The notes under the pieces were generated by a model, which searched no databases, was not told the origin of the DNA, and saw nothing but the letters and a program-made list of their open reading frames with translations. DNA of 64,000 nucleotides from Oscillospiraceae bacterium (GTDB taxonomy: Bacteria; Bacillota; Clostridia; Oscillospirales; Ruminococcaceae), in assembly GCA_017550285.1 (NCBI GenBank), contig JAFZPP010000037.1:43088-107087 (forward strand), read 5' to 3'. Shown piece after piece: positions 1 to 6,617 of this stretch; the first letter of the stretch is position 1; each line of letters begins with the position of its first letter. The translations under genes and the position numbers were made by a program.

Positions 1-1
1 T

Positions 2-109
2 CCCGACCCGACAACAAGTCTGCGGGAGGATTATTCGCTGGAGCTCAGTCAGATGCCTGATTCCGGTGATGCTGCGATCCCCGCGGCGGAATCAATCCGC
101 AATACATAA
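2..109 (+). CDS. C-terminal end of an upstream protein (partial)
   Basis: An open frame enters from the left edge and stops with TAA at 107-109, giving about 35 residues ending in ...AAESIRNT. It is followed within 15 bases by a strong hairpin terminator, which supports a real gene end. Too little is visible to recognise a family; the tail is acidic and Ser/Pro-containing. The terminator separates it from the YGPP operon, so it is probably unrelated to that system. Confidence 0.5.
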   Translation, partial: PDPTTSLREDYSLELSQMPDSGDAAIPAAESIRNT

Positions 110-122
110 TATAAATAGTATA

Positions 123-167
123 AAATCGCGTGATCTTTGCATATCAGATCACGCGATTTATTTTTTT
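123..167 (+). terminator. Rho-independent terminator
   Basis: A perfect 14-bp stem (123-136 with 146-159) around a 9-base loop is followed by seven T residues. It ends the partial gene at the left edge and insulates the following operon. Confidence 0.9.
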
Positions 168-289
168 CAGAAAAAACAGAAAAAAACTTGAAATTGGGTG
201 TAACCTTTTGCCGGTTCCTCGGGTCTAATATATTAGGAGGTGCGAAATTGGCTCGGGTCTGTGATTTTTTGATATTTTGCCGTAGATTC

Positions 290-318
290 TTGACAAAATT
301 CGGCTAATATGCTATAAT
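290..318 (+). promoter_or_regulatory. Sigma-A promoter of the YGPP/radical SAM operon
   Basis: TTGACA at 290-295, a 17-base spacer and TATAAT at 313-318, preceded by TGC (extended -10). This is a full consensus match about 40 bases before the first start codon. No other strong promoter is seen until after the radical SAM gene, so it probably drives all nine genes. Confidence 0.9.
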
Positions 319-357
319 TAAAGTGTATAGCCATATCTTGAAGAAAGGGAACTGCGG

Positions 358-579
358 ATGAAACATTTTAACAAAAAGTCACTGTCTGCTGCGTTTTGTG
401 CCGGCATGCTTTCGCTCTCTGCCTGTACGGAACCCGTATCTGTATACGGTCCCCCTTCTTCTGTGCAGACACAAGCCGGAATGCAGTCCGTTACCGAGGA
501 ACCGCAGGATGTTTACGGTCCGCCGTCAGCCGGTGAAGATGAACCGGCGGAGGATTCTGCTAATTCCACAGCGGATTGA
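358..579 (+). CDS. Small lipoprotein with two YGPP motifs, first gene of the radical SAM operon
   Basis: This 73-residue protein has an N-terminal signal peptide with lipobox Leu-Ser-Ala-Cys (Cys23), so it should be lipidated and kept on the outer face of the membrane. The mature part is short, acidic and probably disordered, with two copies of Val-Tyr-Gly-Pro-Pro-Ser. Unlike the next seven genes it has no dockerin. It has an AAAGGGA ribosome site 8 bases before the ATG. A small lipoprotein with YGxP motifs beside a radical SAM/SPASM gene recalls the 'rSAM/lipoprotein' systems known mainly from Bacteroidetes (TIGR04133/TIGR04134, from memory). I infer that it is one substrate of the enzyme at 5309-6385. 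Confidence 0.85.
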   Translation: MKHFNKKSLSAAFCAGMLSLSACTEPVSVYGPPSSVQTQAGMQSVTEEPQDVYGPPSAGEDEPAEDSANSTAD

Positions 580-684
580 AAACCGGCTTGCGCAGAGCAA
601 TGCATGTACTCCTAGTTTTCCGAGCGCCGGAGCGCGGTCTGCCGTGTTTCCGGAAATGACAGCATGATTCACAGGAGGCAATGT

Positions 685-1428
685 ATGAAGAAAACCATTC
701 AAACGCTCATGACTGCGGCAGTTTTTGCTGCTGCACTCGGAACCGGTGTCGGGGATACGATATCGGCACAGTATTCTGCCGGTGCCGATGATGTTACGAC
801 GGTTCCGCAGACAACCTACGGTCCGCCGGTCTGGATGCAGACGACCGACGAAACCGAGGAGGAAACGACAGATCTTCGGGATGAGGGCGAAGCAACGGTC
901 TATACCGACGATGATTCCACGACGCCCCTTGAAACGAATCTGCAACTCAGCGGTCAGGTAACGATCCCGATGATGACCACAACACTTGCCACAACGCTTT
1001 CATTCATGGGGACGACCGCGATTCCGCAGCAGAGTGAAACGACCACCTGTACCACGGTCGCTTTTGAGGGCACGGCACCGATTCCGACAACGACAGAGCC
1101 GGAGGAGCTTGTGACGCCGGGTGAAGCACCGCTCTATCATGAGCCGGGCGACCCCGACTACAACGGCAGCATTGATGCGCGCGATCTGACGCTGCTCAAG
1201 CAGTATCTGCTTTCCAATAAGGCATACGGCATTGATGCGGAAACCTATGATGTCAATATGGACGGCGATATCAACAGGGAGGACGTCAAGGCGCTGCTGC
1301 GTCTGCTGACCGGCAAGCCGGAGGATGAGGAGGAGAAACCGTCAACGGATGACAGTGATCTGATGACGGCGACAACAACGCTCGGTACGTCAACCTGTCC
1401 GCTGTACGGTCCGCCGCCTGCCTATTGA
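685..1428 (+). CDS. Secreted dockerin protein with terminal YGPP motifs (YGPP protein 2)
   Basis: A 247-residue exported protein. The start at 685 is chosen over 664 because AGGAGG lies 6 bases before it and the resulting N terminus (MKKTIQ...MTAA) matches its paralogues. Order: signal peptide; Thr-Tyr-Gly-Pro-Pro-Val-Trp; a Thr/Glu-rich linker; a type I dockerin with two calcium loops (DPDYNGSID, DVNMDGDIN) ending in LTGKPE; a second Thr-rich linker; and Leu-Tyr-Gly-Pro-Pro-Pro-Ala-Tyr at the C terminus. Dockerins bind cohesins of cellulosomal scaffoldins; no cohesin is encoded here. No catalytic domain is present, so the protein looks like a dockerin carrier for the YGPP motifs. Confidence 0.88.
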   Translation: MKKTIQTLMTAAVFAAALGTGVGDTISAQYSAGADDVTTVPQTTYGPPVWMQTTDETEEETTDLRDEGEATVYTDDDSTTPLETNLQLSGQVTIPMMTTTLATTLSFMGTTAIPQQSETTTCTTVAFEGTAPIPTTTEPEELVTPGEAPLYHEPGDPDYNGSIDARDLTLLKQYLLSNKAYGIDAETYDVNMDGDINREDVKALLRLLTGKPEDEEEKPSTDDSDLMTATTTLGTSTCPLYGPPPAY

Positions 1429-1461
1429 TGCTGTACCGAAAAAAGAGAGGGCTGATTGATT

Positions 1462-2103
1462 ATGAAAAAAACTCTGCAATCCAAGCTGACGGCGGCGCTG
1501 TTTGCGGCTGCGATCAGCACGAGCGGCGGAACACTGTCGCCGCAGCTCGCAAGGGCGGCTGATGCGGCAGACGATGTGACCACGGTGCCGCAGACGACCT
1601 ACGGTCCGCCGGTCTGGATGATGACAACGGATGAAAGCGATACAACGACAACAACCGCAACAACTGAAATGCCGATTTTCAGCACCGAGGCTCCGACGGT
1701 CACGATGACAACTTCAACAACCGGAGAGCCGGCGTTCGGTACCGAAGCACCGACTGTTACCATGACCACGACAACGGAGGAGCTTCAGCTGGCAGGTGAG
1801 CCGGTTCTCTATGATGAGCCGGGCGATGTCAACATGAACGGCTCGATTGATGTCCGCGATCTGACGCTGCTGAAACAGTATCTGCTGAATCAGTCGAAGT
1901 ACCAGGTCGCTGCGGGCGTCGGTGATCTCAACGGGGACGGAAAAATCGACAAGAAGGACGTTCAGGCGCTGATCCGGCTGCTGACCGGCAAGCCGGAGGG
2001 TGAGGAAGAGAAAACGTCAACAGACCCAAGCAATCTGATGACGATGACAACAACAATCGGCACGACAACCTGCGTGCTGTACGGTCCTCCGCCTGCTTAC
2101 TGA
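1462..2103 (+). CDS. Secreted dockerin protein with terminal YGPP motifs (YGPP protein 3)
   Basis: A 213-residue paralogue of the preceding gene, 33 bases downstream. The ATG at 1462 follows a GAGAGGG ribosome site; a TTG six bases earlier is less likely. It has the conserved signal peptide (MKKTLQSKLTAALFAAA), an early Thr-Tyr-Gly-Pro-Pro-Val-Trp-Met, two near-identical EAPTVTMTTxT linker repeats, a dockerin with loops DVNMNGSID and DLNGDGKID, a Thr-rich tail, and Leu-Tyr-Gly-Pro-Pro-Pro-Ala-Tyr as its last residues. Its C terminus is almost identical to that of protein 2, which points to tandem duplication. Confidence 0.88.
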   Translation: MKKTLQSKLTAALFAAAISTSGGTLSPQLARAADAADDVTTVPQTTYGPPVWMMTTDESDTTTTTATTEMPIFSTEAPTVTMTTSTTGEPAFGTEAPTVTMTTTTEELQLAGEPVLYDEPGDVNMNGSIDVRDLTLLKQYLLNQSKYQVAAGVGDLNGDGKIDKKDVQALIRLLTGKPEGEEEKTSTDPSNLMTMTTTIGTTTCVLYGPPPAY

Positions 2104-2157
2104 TTTTGTACCGAAAAAGAGAGGGTATCATATTTTACAGAAAGGACTGAGAACACA

Positions 2158-2874
2158 ATGAAGAAGACACTGCAATCCAAGCTGACCGCAGCGCTCTTTG
2201 CGGCTGCGATCAGTACGGGTGCCGGCGGCACTCTGACGCCGCAGTTTGCCAATGCGTTCGGCTCGGATACGGATATCACGACCGTGCCGCAGACAACCTA
2301 CGGTCCTCCGGGCTGGATGACAACAACGGAGGATACCGAGGAGACGACCACGGAGCTCATGAAGGAAGGTACGATTGTGACCTATGAGGAAACCACAACG
2401 ACTTCGACGTCAGAGGAGCTCTGCCTGAAGGGTACCGTTACGACAGTGGAGGAAACCACAACCGAGCCTGAGCCGATTCAGCTCGCAGGTGAGGCAACGA
2501 TTCCGACGACAACGGTTACAACGGATAATCTGGTGACTGCCGGCGTTGTACCGATCTTTGCCGAGGCAGGCGATTCTGATTATAACGGCAGCATTGATGC
2601 GCGCGATCTGACGATGCTCAAGCAATATCTGCTGAATCAGAATTATGCGCGGACGCTGGGCGGCGGTCCGGATCCGTATGATGTCAACGGAGACGGCGCA
2701 ATCGACAAGAATGACGTCAAGGCGCTGATCCGTCTGCTGACCGGCAAGCCGGAGGAGGATGACAAAATCACCGAAACGACAACAACCGTAACCGTTACTT
2801 CGACCGACACCTCAACAACGACCTTTACAACCTATCCGGTCTGTCTTTACGGACCGCCGAAGGCTTTTGACTGA
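2158..2874 (+). CDS. Secreted dockerin protein with terminal YGPP motifs (YGPP protein 4)
   Basis: A 238-residue member of the tandem family with a signal peptide nearly identical to that of protein 3. It carries Thr-Tyr-Gly-Pro-Pro-Gly-Trp-Met near the mature N terminus, a long Thr/Glu linker, a dockerin (loops DSDYNGSID and DVNGDGAID, then LTGKPE), a second Thr-rich stretch and Leu-Tyr-Gly-Pro-Pro-Lys-Ala-Phe-Asp at the end. The last two residues before the stop differ from the usual Pro-Ala-Tyr, so the position after YGPP tolerates change. An AGAAAGGA site precedes the ATG. Confidence 0.88.
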   Translation: MKKTLQSKLTAALFAAAISTGAGGTLTPQFANAFGSDTDITTVPQTTYGPPGWMTTTEDTEETTTELMKEGTIVTYEETTTTSTSEELCLKGTVTTVEETTTEPEPIQLAGEATIPTTTVTTDNLVTAGVVPIFAEAGDSDYNGSIDARDLTMLKQYLLNQNYARTLGGGPDPYDVNGDGAIDKNDVKALIRLLTGKPEEDDKITETTTTVTVTSTDTSTTTFTTYPVCLYGPPKAFD

Positions 2875-2904
2875 CTGACTGACAGATAAAACAGAGGGCT
2901 CGAT

Positions 2905-3417
2905 ATGAAAAAAACAACACAATCACTGATGACTGCGGCGATGTTTTCTGCTGCTGCTGTTTCTTCGTTCAGCGCTGCTGCTGCGGAGGAGCATCTCATG
3001 TACAGAACCACAACGCAGAATGCACCGCTGTACGGCCCGCCGCCGGTTTCGCTGGCACTCGGCGATATGAACGAGGATCAGCAGCTTGACGCGCGCGATC
3101 TCTCGGTGCTCAAAAAAATGATCATAGACAGCCGCGGTCAGATCACACTGGACGAAGCAGGCGATCCGGACGGAGACGGCATTGTCCATATCTGGAGCTG
3201 GGGCGATTCTTCGATCAGAAGCAGTATTTATGTCGGTGACCTGAATCAGGATTTGAAAATTGACAAGAAGGATGTGGAGGCGCTTGTGCGGCAGCTGACC
3301 GGCAAGCCGGAGAAAAAGGAAGAAGAGGAAACAGACCCGATCGTCACGACGACGACAACGGTTATGGAATCTGAAATGACGCAGACCTCTTACGGTCCGC
3401 CGCCTGCATGGAAGTAA
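2905..3417 (+). CDS. Secreted dockerin protein with YGPP motifs (YGPP protein 5)
   Basis: A 170-residue compact paralogue: signal peptide, Leu-Tyr-Gly-Pro-Pro-Pro-Val directly before the dockerin, and Ser-Tyr-Gly-Pro-Pro-Pro-Ala-Trp-Lys at the C terminus after a short Thr linker. The N-terminal Thr-rich linker of proteins 2-4 is missing. The dockerin loops are DMNEDQQLD and DLNQDLKID, separated by an extra segment containing DPDGDGIVH, so the domain is longer than normal and has a third calcium-loop-like sequence. It lies 30 bases after protein 4. Confidence 0.86.
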   Translation: MKKTTQSLMTAAMFSAAAVSSFSAAAAEEHLMYRTTTQNAPLYGPPPVSLALGDMNEDQQLDARDLSVLKKMIIDSRGQITLDEAGDPDGDGIVHIWSWGDSSIRSSIYVGDLNQDLKIDKKDVEALVRQLTGKPEKKEEEETDPIVTTTTTVMESEMTQTSYGPPPAWK

Positions 3418-3454
3418 ACTGAAACGCAGAAGCGCTGCTTCGGGAGGGCGCGAT

Positions 3455-3997
3455 ATGAAAAAGACTATGCATTCTTTACTCACCGCTGCAATGTTTACGG
3501 CAGCGGCGACTTCGTCATTTCATGCATCCGCCGCAGAGGCAGCGCTGATGCAGAAAACAGAACGGACAGATCAGCTTTTGTACGGTCCGGCGCCGGTCAC
3601 GCTTGCACTCGGTGATATGAACTGGGACAGGGAAGTGGATGCGCGCGATCTGACGGTTTTGAAGCAGAAAATTCTTGCAAATGACGGTGTGATACAGCGA
3701 AGCGCGCGCTGTGATCCGGACGGCGACGGCTGGGCGGTAATCTTTGGCGCGAGCGGATTTAGTCTGCTGGACCTCGGAGACCTGAATCAGGATATGAAGC
3801 TCGATAAGGAAGACGTAAATCTGATGATCCGGATGCTGACCGGCAAACCGGAGAAAGAAGACGAGATCAAGGAGAATTCAGAGACAATCACAACGATAGT
3901 GACAACCGAGACTGCATGGACCCGGAAGACACTGCCGACAACAACGTGGGATTGGGATGTCGTTGTTCCGCTGTACGGTCCGCCGCCTGCTGCGTAA
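3455..3997 (+). CDS. Secreted dockerin protein with YGPA and YGPP motifs (YGPP protein 6)
   Basis: A 180-residue paralogue of protein 5 with the same compact layout and the same insertion in the dockerin (here DPDGDGWAV). The first motif is Leu-Tyr-Gly-Pro-Ala-Pro-Val, the only site where the second Pro is replaced by Ala; the C-terminal one is Leu-Tyr-Gly-Pro-Pro-Pro-Ala-Ala. The dockerin loops are DMNWDREVD and DLNQDMKLD. A GGGAGGG ribosome site precedes the ATG. If the YGPP motif is modified, the natural YGPA variant shows which position the enzyme tolerates. Confidence 0.86.
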   Translation: MKKTMHSLLTAAMFTAAATSSFHASAAEAALMQKTERTDQLLYGPAPVTLALGDMNWDREVDARDLTVLKQKILANDGVIQRSARCDPDGDGWAVIFGASGFSLLDLGDLNQDMKLDKEDVNLMIRMLTGKPEKEDEIKENSETITTIVTTETAWTRKTLPTTTWDWDVVVPLYGPPPAA

Positions 3998-4025
3998 CAG
4001 AATACTGACAGAAAAGAGGATACAT

Positions 4026-4445
4026 ATGAAAAAATCAATTCAATCCATTCTGACTGCGGCGATGTTTACGGCAGCGGCGACTTCATCGCTCAATGCCTCT
4101 GCCGCAGAGGCACAGCTGATGCAGAAAACCGCAGAACCGGAAAATGTGCTGTACGGTCCGCCGTGGGTGTTCGCCGAGAGCGGTGATATGAACTATGATT
4201 TTCAGCTGGATGTCCGCGATGTGACGCATCTGAAACAGATCATACTGGAGGAGCGGAGTCCGCAGCAAAGTGATACCTACCTCGGCGATGTCAACGGCGA
4301 CGGCAGCATCGACAAGGAGGATGTCAAGGCGCTGATCCGGAAGCTGACCGGCAAGCCGGAGGATGAAGAAGAAGTAACAGAGCCGATTGTCTCGACGATA
4401 ACAACTATGCAGACTGCTTACGGACCGCCGCCTGTATGGGGCTGA
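4026..4445 (+). CDS. Secreted dockerin protein with YGPP motifs (YGPP protein 7)
   Basis: At 139 residues this is the smallest dockerin member. The start at 4026 gives the conserved MKKSIQSILTAAMFTAA signal peptide with AAAGAGG upstream; an in-frame upstream start at 3957 would overlap protein 6 and lacks a signal peptide. It has Leu-Tyr-Gly-Pro-Pro-Trp-Val-Phe just before a normal two-loop dockerin (DMNYDFQLD, DVNGDGSID, then LTGKPE) and Ala-Tyr-Gly-Pro-Pro-Pro-Val-Trp-Gly at the C terminus. Confidence 0.87.
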   Translation: MKKSIQSILTAAMFTAAATSSLNASAAEAQLMQKTAEPENVLYGPPWVFAESGDMNYDFQLDVRDVTHLKQIILEERSPQQSDTYLGDVNGDGSIDKEDVKALIRKLTGKPEDEEEVTEPIVSTITTMQTAYGPPPVWG

Positions 4446-4477
4446 ACGGCTGATCTGCCGCACGGGAGGGGCACGAT

Positions 4478-5290
4478 ATGAAAAAATCATTACATTCGAT
4501 CCTGACGGCTGCGATGTTTGCAGCTGCGGTCACGACCTCTGTCGGCAATCCGGCGGTATCTGTGCAGAGCGGTGCTGCATCTGCCGAGGCAGGTCTGATG
4601 CAGGAAACGGAGCGCGAAATGCAGGGCGCTTACGGTCCGCCGAACTGGTTTACCGAGACCGAAATGACAAAGCTGACCGATACCGAGCCGCAGGATGTCT
4701 ACGGCCCGCCCAACTGGTTTTCTGAGACGGAGACCCTGACGACGACAGACGTCACAAGGGATATTCCGCCGACGGTCTACGGTCCGCCGAACTGGTTTTC
4801 GGATAAGGAAACCGAAGCCACGGTCACGACAACGACAGATGTCACAGAGATCATTCCGCAGCCGGCTTACGGTCCGCCGTGGGTATTTGCCGAAAAGGGC
4901 GACGTCAATTATGACGGTGTGATGAATGCAGCGGATCTGACTTTGCTCAAGCGCGCGCTCCTCACGAAAAATGCGGATGAAACGGTGATGCAACTCGGCG
5001 ATCTGAATGCGGACGGCACCCTTGATAAAAAGGATGTCAAGCTGCTTGTCCGGCAGCTGACCGGCAGACCTGAGAATGACGATGATCCGAAGGAAACGGC
5101 GCTTACAACGTCAGCGACACTTGTCACGACGCTGATGACAACCACCACCAGACCGCCGACTTCGCTTTACGGTCCGCAGTTTACCAGAAAAACGACAGAC
5201 CGGACAACCGAAACACTGACAACAACGGATGTGACCGAACCGATCCCGCAGCCCGAATACGGTGCGCCGGTATATTTCGATGAGAATTAA
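4478..5290 (+). CDS. Secreted dockerin protein with six YG[PA] motifs (YGPP protein 8)
   Basis: A 270-residue member with expanded motif number. After the signal peptide come three copies of Tyr-Gly-Pro-Pro-Asn-Trp-Phe followed by acidic/Thr spacers of about 25 residues, then Tyr-Gly-Pro-Pro-Trp-Val-Phe, a dockerin (loops DVNYDGVMN and DLNADGTLD, then LTGRPE), a Thr-rich tail with Tyr-Gly-Pro-Gln, and finally Tyr-Gly-Ala-Pro-Val-Tyr-Phe-Asp-Glu-Asn. Only Tyr-Gly is invariant across the six sites. It ends 18 bases before the radical SAM gene, which fixes it in the same transcript. Confidence 0.88.
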   Translation: MKKSLHSILTAAMFAAAVTTSVGNPAVSVQSGAASAEAGLMQETEREMQGAYGPPNWFTETEMTKLTDTEPQDVYGPPNWFSETETLTTTDVTRDIPPTVYGPPNWFSDKETEATVTTTTDVTEIIPQPAYGPPWVFAEKGDVNYDGVMNAADLTLLKRALLTKNADETVMQLGDLNADGTLDKKDVKLLVRQLTGRPENDDDPKETALTTSATLVTTLMTTTTRPPTSLYGPQFTRKTTDRTTETLTTTDVTEPIPQPEYGAPVYFDEN

Positions 5291-5308
5291 AATCAACAGG
5301 AGATTATT

Positions 5309-6385
5309 ATGCTGAATCCGAAACTGAAAGAACAGAATATGCAGCGTCTGGCTGTTTACCGCGAAGGTCTGAAGGCAATGCCGCAGATCCATAACCTCTT
5401 TTTCGAGCTGACGCTCCGCTGCAATGAGCGCTGTCTGCACTGCGGCTCGAGCTGCGGCGATGTCCCGTCCGATGAGATGACCACGGAGCAGTGGTGCGGC
5501 ATCATCGACCAGCTCAAGGAGGACCTCGGCACCGAGGGCTATATGCTCTGCATCACGGGCGGTGAGCCGCTGCTGCGCAAGGATTTCTTTGAAATTATGG
5601 GACATGCAAATGAACTCGGCTTTAACTGGGGCATGACGAGCAACGGCACGCTCATTACCGAGGAGGTTGCGCAGAAGCTCCGCGACTGCGGCATGAAAAC
5701 CATTTCGATCAGCCTGGACGGCATGCAGGAGACGCACGATGCCTTCCGCCGGACACCGGGCGGCTGGGAGCGCGGCTTGCAGGGTGTCAAGAATCTGGTG
5801 AAGGTCGGCGGATTCCAGTCGATTCAGGTAACAACGGTTGTGACGCATCAGAATATCGTCGAGCTGGATGCGCTGTTTGATGTTCTCAAAGATATTGATA
5901 TTGATTCATGGCGTGTCATCAATATGGACCCGATCGGCAGAGCAAAGGAGCATCCGGAGCTGCTGCTGACAAAGGAGGATTACAAGACGCTGTTCGAGTA
6001 CATCCGCAACAAGCGCATTGCCGGTGAGCCGGTCTGCTACGGATGCAGCCATTATCTCGGCATGGAGTATGAGCGTGAGGTGCGCGACTGGTATTTCCTC
6101 TGCACGGCAGGTCTCTATACCGCGAGCATCATGGTCAACGGCGATATTACCGCATGTCTCGATATCGAGCGCAGACCGGAGTTCATTCAGGGCAATGTGC
6201 TGAATGAACATTTCAAGGATGTCTGGGAAAACAAGTTCCAGATCTTCCGTAAGGATCTCAGCCTTGAAAATGAAAAGTGCCGGAACTGCAAAGAGGCAAA
6301 ATACTGCCACGGCGACGCATATCATACATGGGATTTCGATAACAACTGTCCGCAGGTCTGCTTCAAGGATGTCCTGTTTGACTGA
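5309..6385 (+). CDS. Radical SAM/SPASM peptide-modifying enzyme, rSAM/lipoprotein type
   Basis: A 358-residue radical SAM enzyme. The CxxxCxxC cluster motif is at Cys38, Cys42 and Cys45 in the context LRCNERCLHCGSSC, with GGEP at 84-87 in the SAM-binding region. The C-terminal third is SPASM-like and Cys-rich (Cys324, 327, 333, 347 and 351, plus earlier Cys in YGCSHYLG and WYFLCTAG) and should hold auxiliary Fe-S clusters. The blocks 'NGxL', 'SLDGMQETHD', 'YGCxxxLG' and 'EVRDWYFLC' resemble the maturases of rSAM/lipoprotein systems. No RRE-like domain, transporter or protease is adjacent. It has an AGGAGA site 5 bases from its ATG and is last in the operon. I infer that it modifies the YGPP motifs before export; the chemistry is unknown. 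It is not a sulfatase maturase by context, since no sulfatase is nearby. Confidence 0.88.
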   Translation: MLNPKLKEQNMQRLAVYREGLKAMPQIHNLFFELTLRCNERCLHCGSSCGDVPSDEMTTEQWCGIIDQLKEDLGTEGYMLCITGGEPLLRKDFFEIMGHANELGFNWGMTSNGTLITEEVAQKLRDCGMKTISISLDGMQETHDAFRRTPGGWERGLQGVKNLVKVGGFQSIQVTTVVTHQNIVELDALFDVLKDIDIDSWRVINMDPIGRAKEHPELLLTKEDYKTLFEYIRNKRIAGEPVCYGCSHYLGMEYEREVRDWYFLCTAGLYTASIMVNGDITACLDIERRPEFIQGNVLNEHFKDVWENKFQIFRKDLSLENEKCRNCKEAKYCHGDAYHTWDFDNNCPQVCFKDVLFD

Positions 6386-6390
6386 GGTGG

Positions 6391-6600
6391 CTTCGATAGA
6401 TTTAATAATGGGGGCTTCTCGCCCCCATACCCCTCGCCAAAGGATGAATCCATTTTTATATAAGGATAATACAAAGCCGCTCAATCAAGCTGTTACGCTG
6501 AATTGAGCGGCTTACTTGTTTTTTATCAAAAATGGGATTCTTAAGGGATAGTATCCCTTAAGCGGGAGTTTGAGGGCGGAGCCCTCATTACAAATCATCG
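6391..6600. repeat. Dispersed nested-palindrome element, copy A
   Basis: This fills the gap between the convergent radical SAM and pfkA genes. The left arm has hairpin TGGGGGC/GCCCCCA (6409-6429 region) and then a shortened second hairpin. The centre is the stem AGCCGCTCAAT/ATTGAGCGGCT. The right arm has GGGATTC, the palindrome CTTAAGGGA-tag-TATCCCTTAAG and TGAGGGC/GCCCTCA. Left and right arms are inverted copies of each other. Related elements lie near 39.0, 46.8 and 48.4 kb. The left arm here is partly deleted. Confidence 0.8.
6474..6523. terminator. Bidirectional terminator inside element A
   Basis: The stem 6474-6485 with 6502-6513 (AAGCCGCTCAAT paired to ATTGAGCGGCTT) is followed by a T-rich run on the plus strand and preceded by an A-rich run. 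It can end both the radical SAM operon and the convergent pfkA transcript. Confidence 0.75.
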
Positions 6601-6617
6601 CTGAGCGATATCGTGAA

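Noticed and set aside
248..304. A short TTG-started frame after AGGAGG at 235-240
   Set aside because: It overlaps the consensus promoter of the YGPP operon, is about 19 residues long and has no conserved feature.
5309..6385. Anaerobic sulfatase-maturating enzyme
   Set aside because: The protein has a SPASM-type C terminus like those enzymes, but no sulfatase gene is nearby and its motifs fit the rSAM/lipoprotein maturases better.
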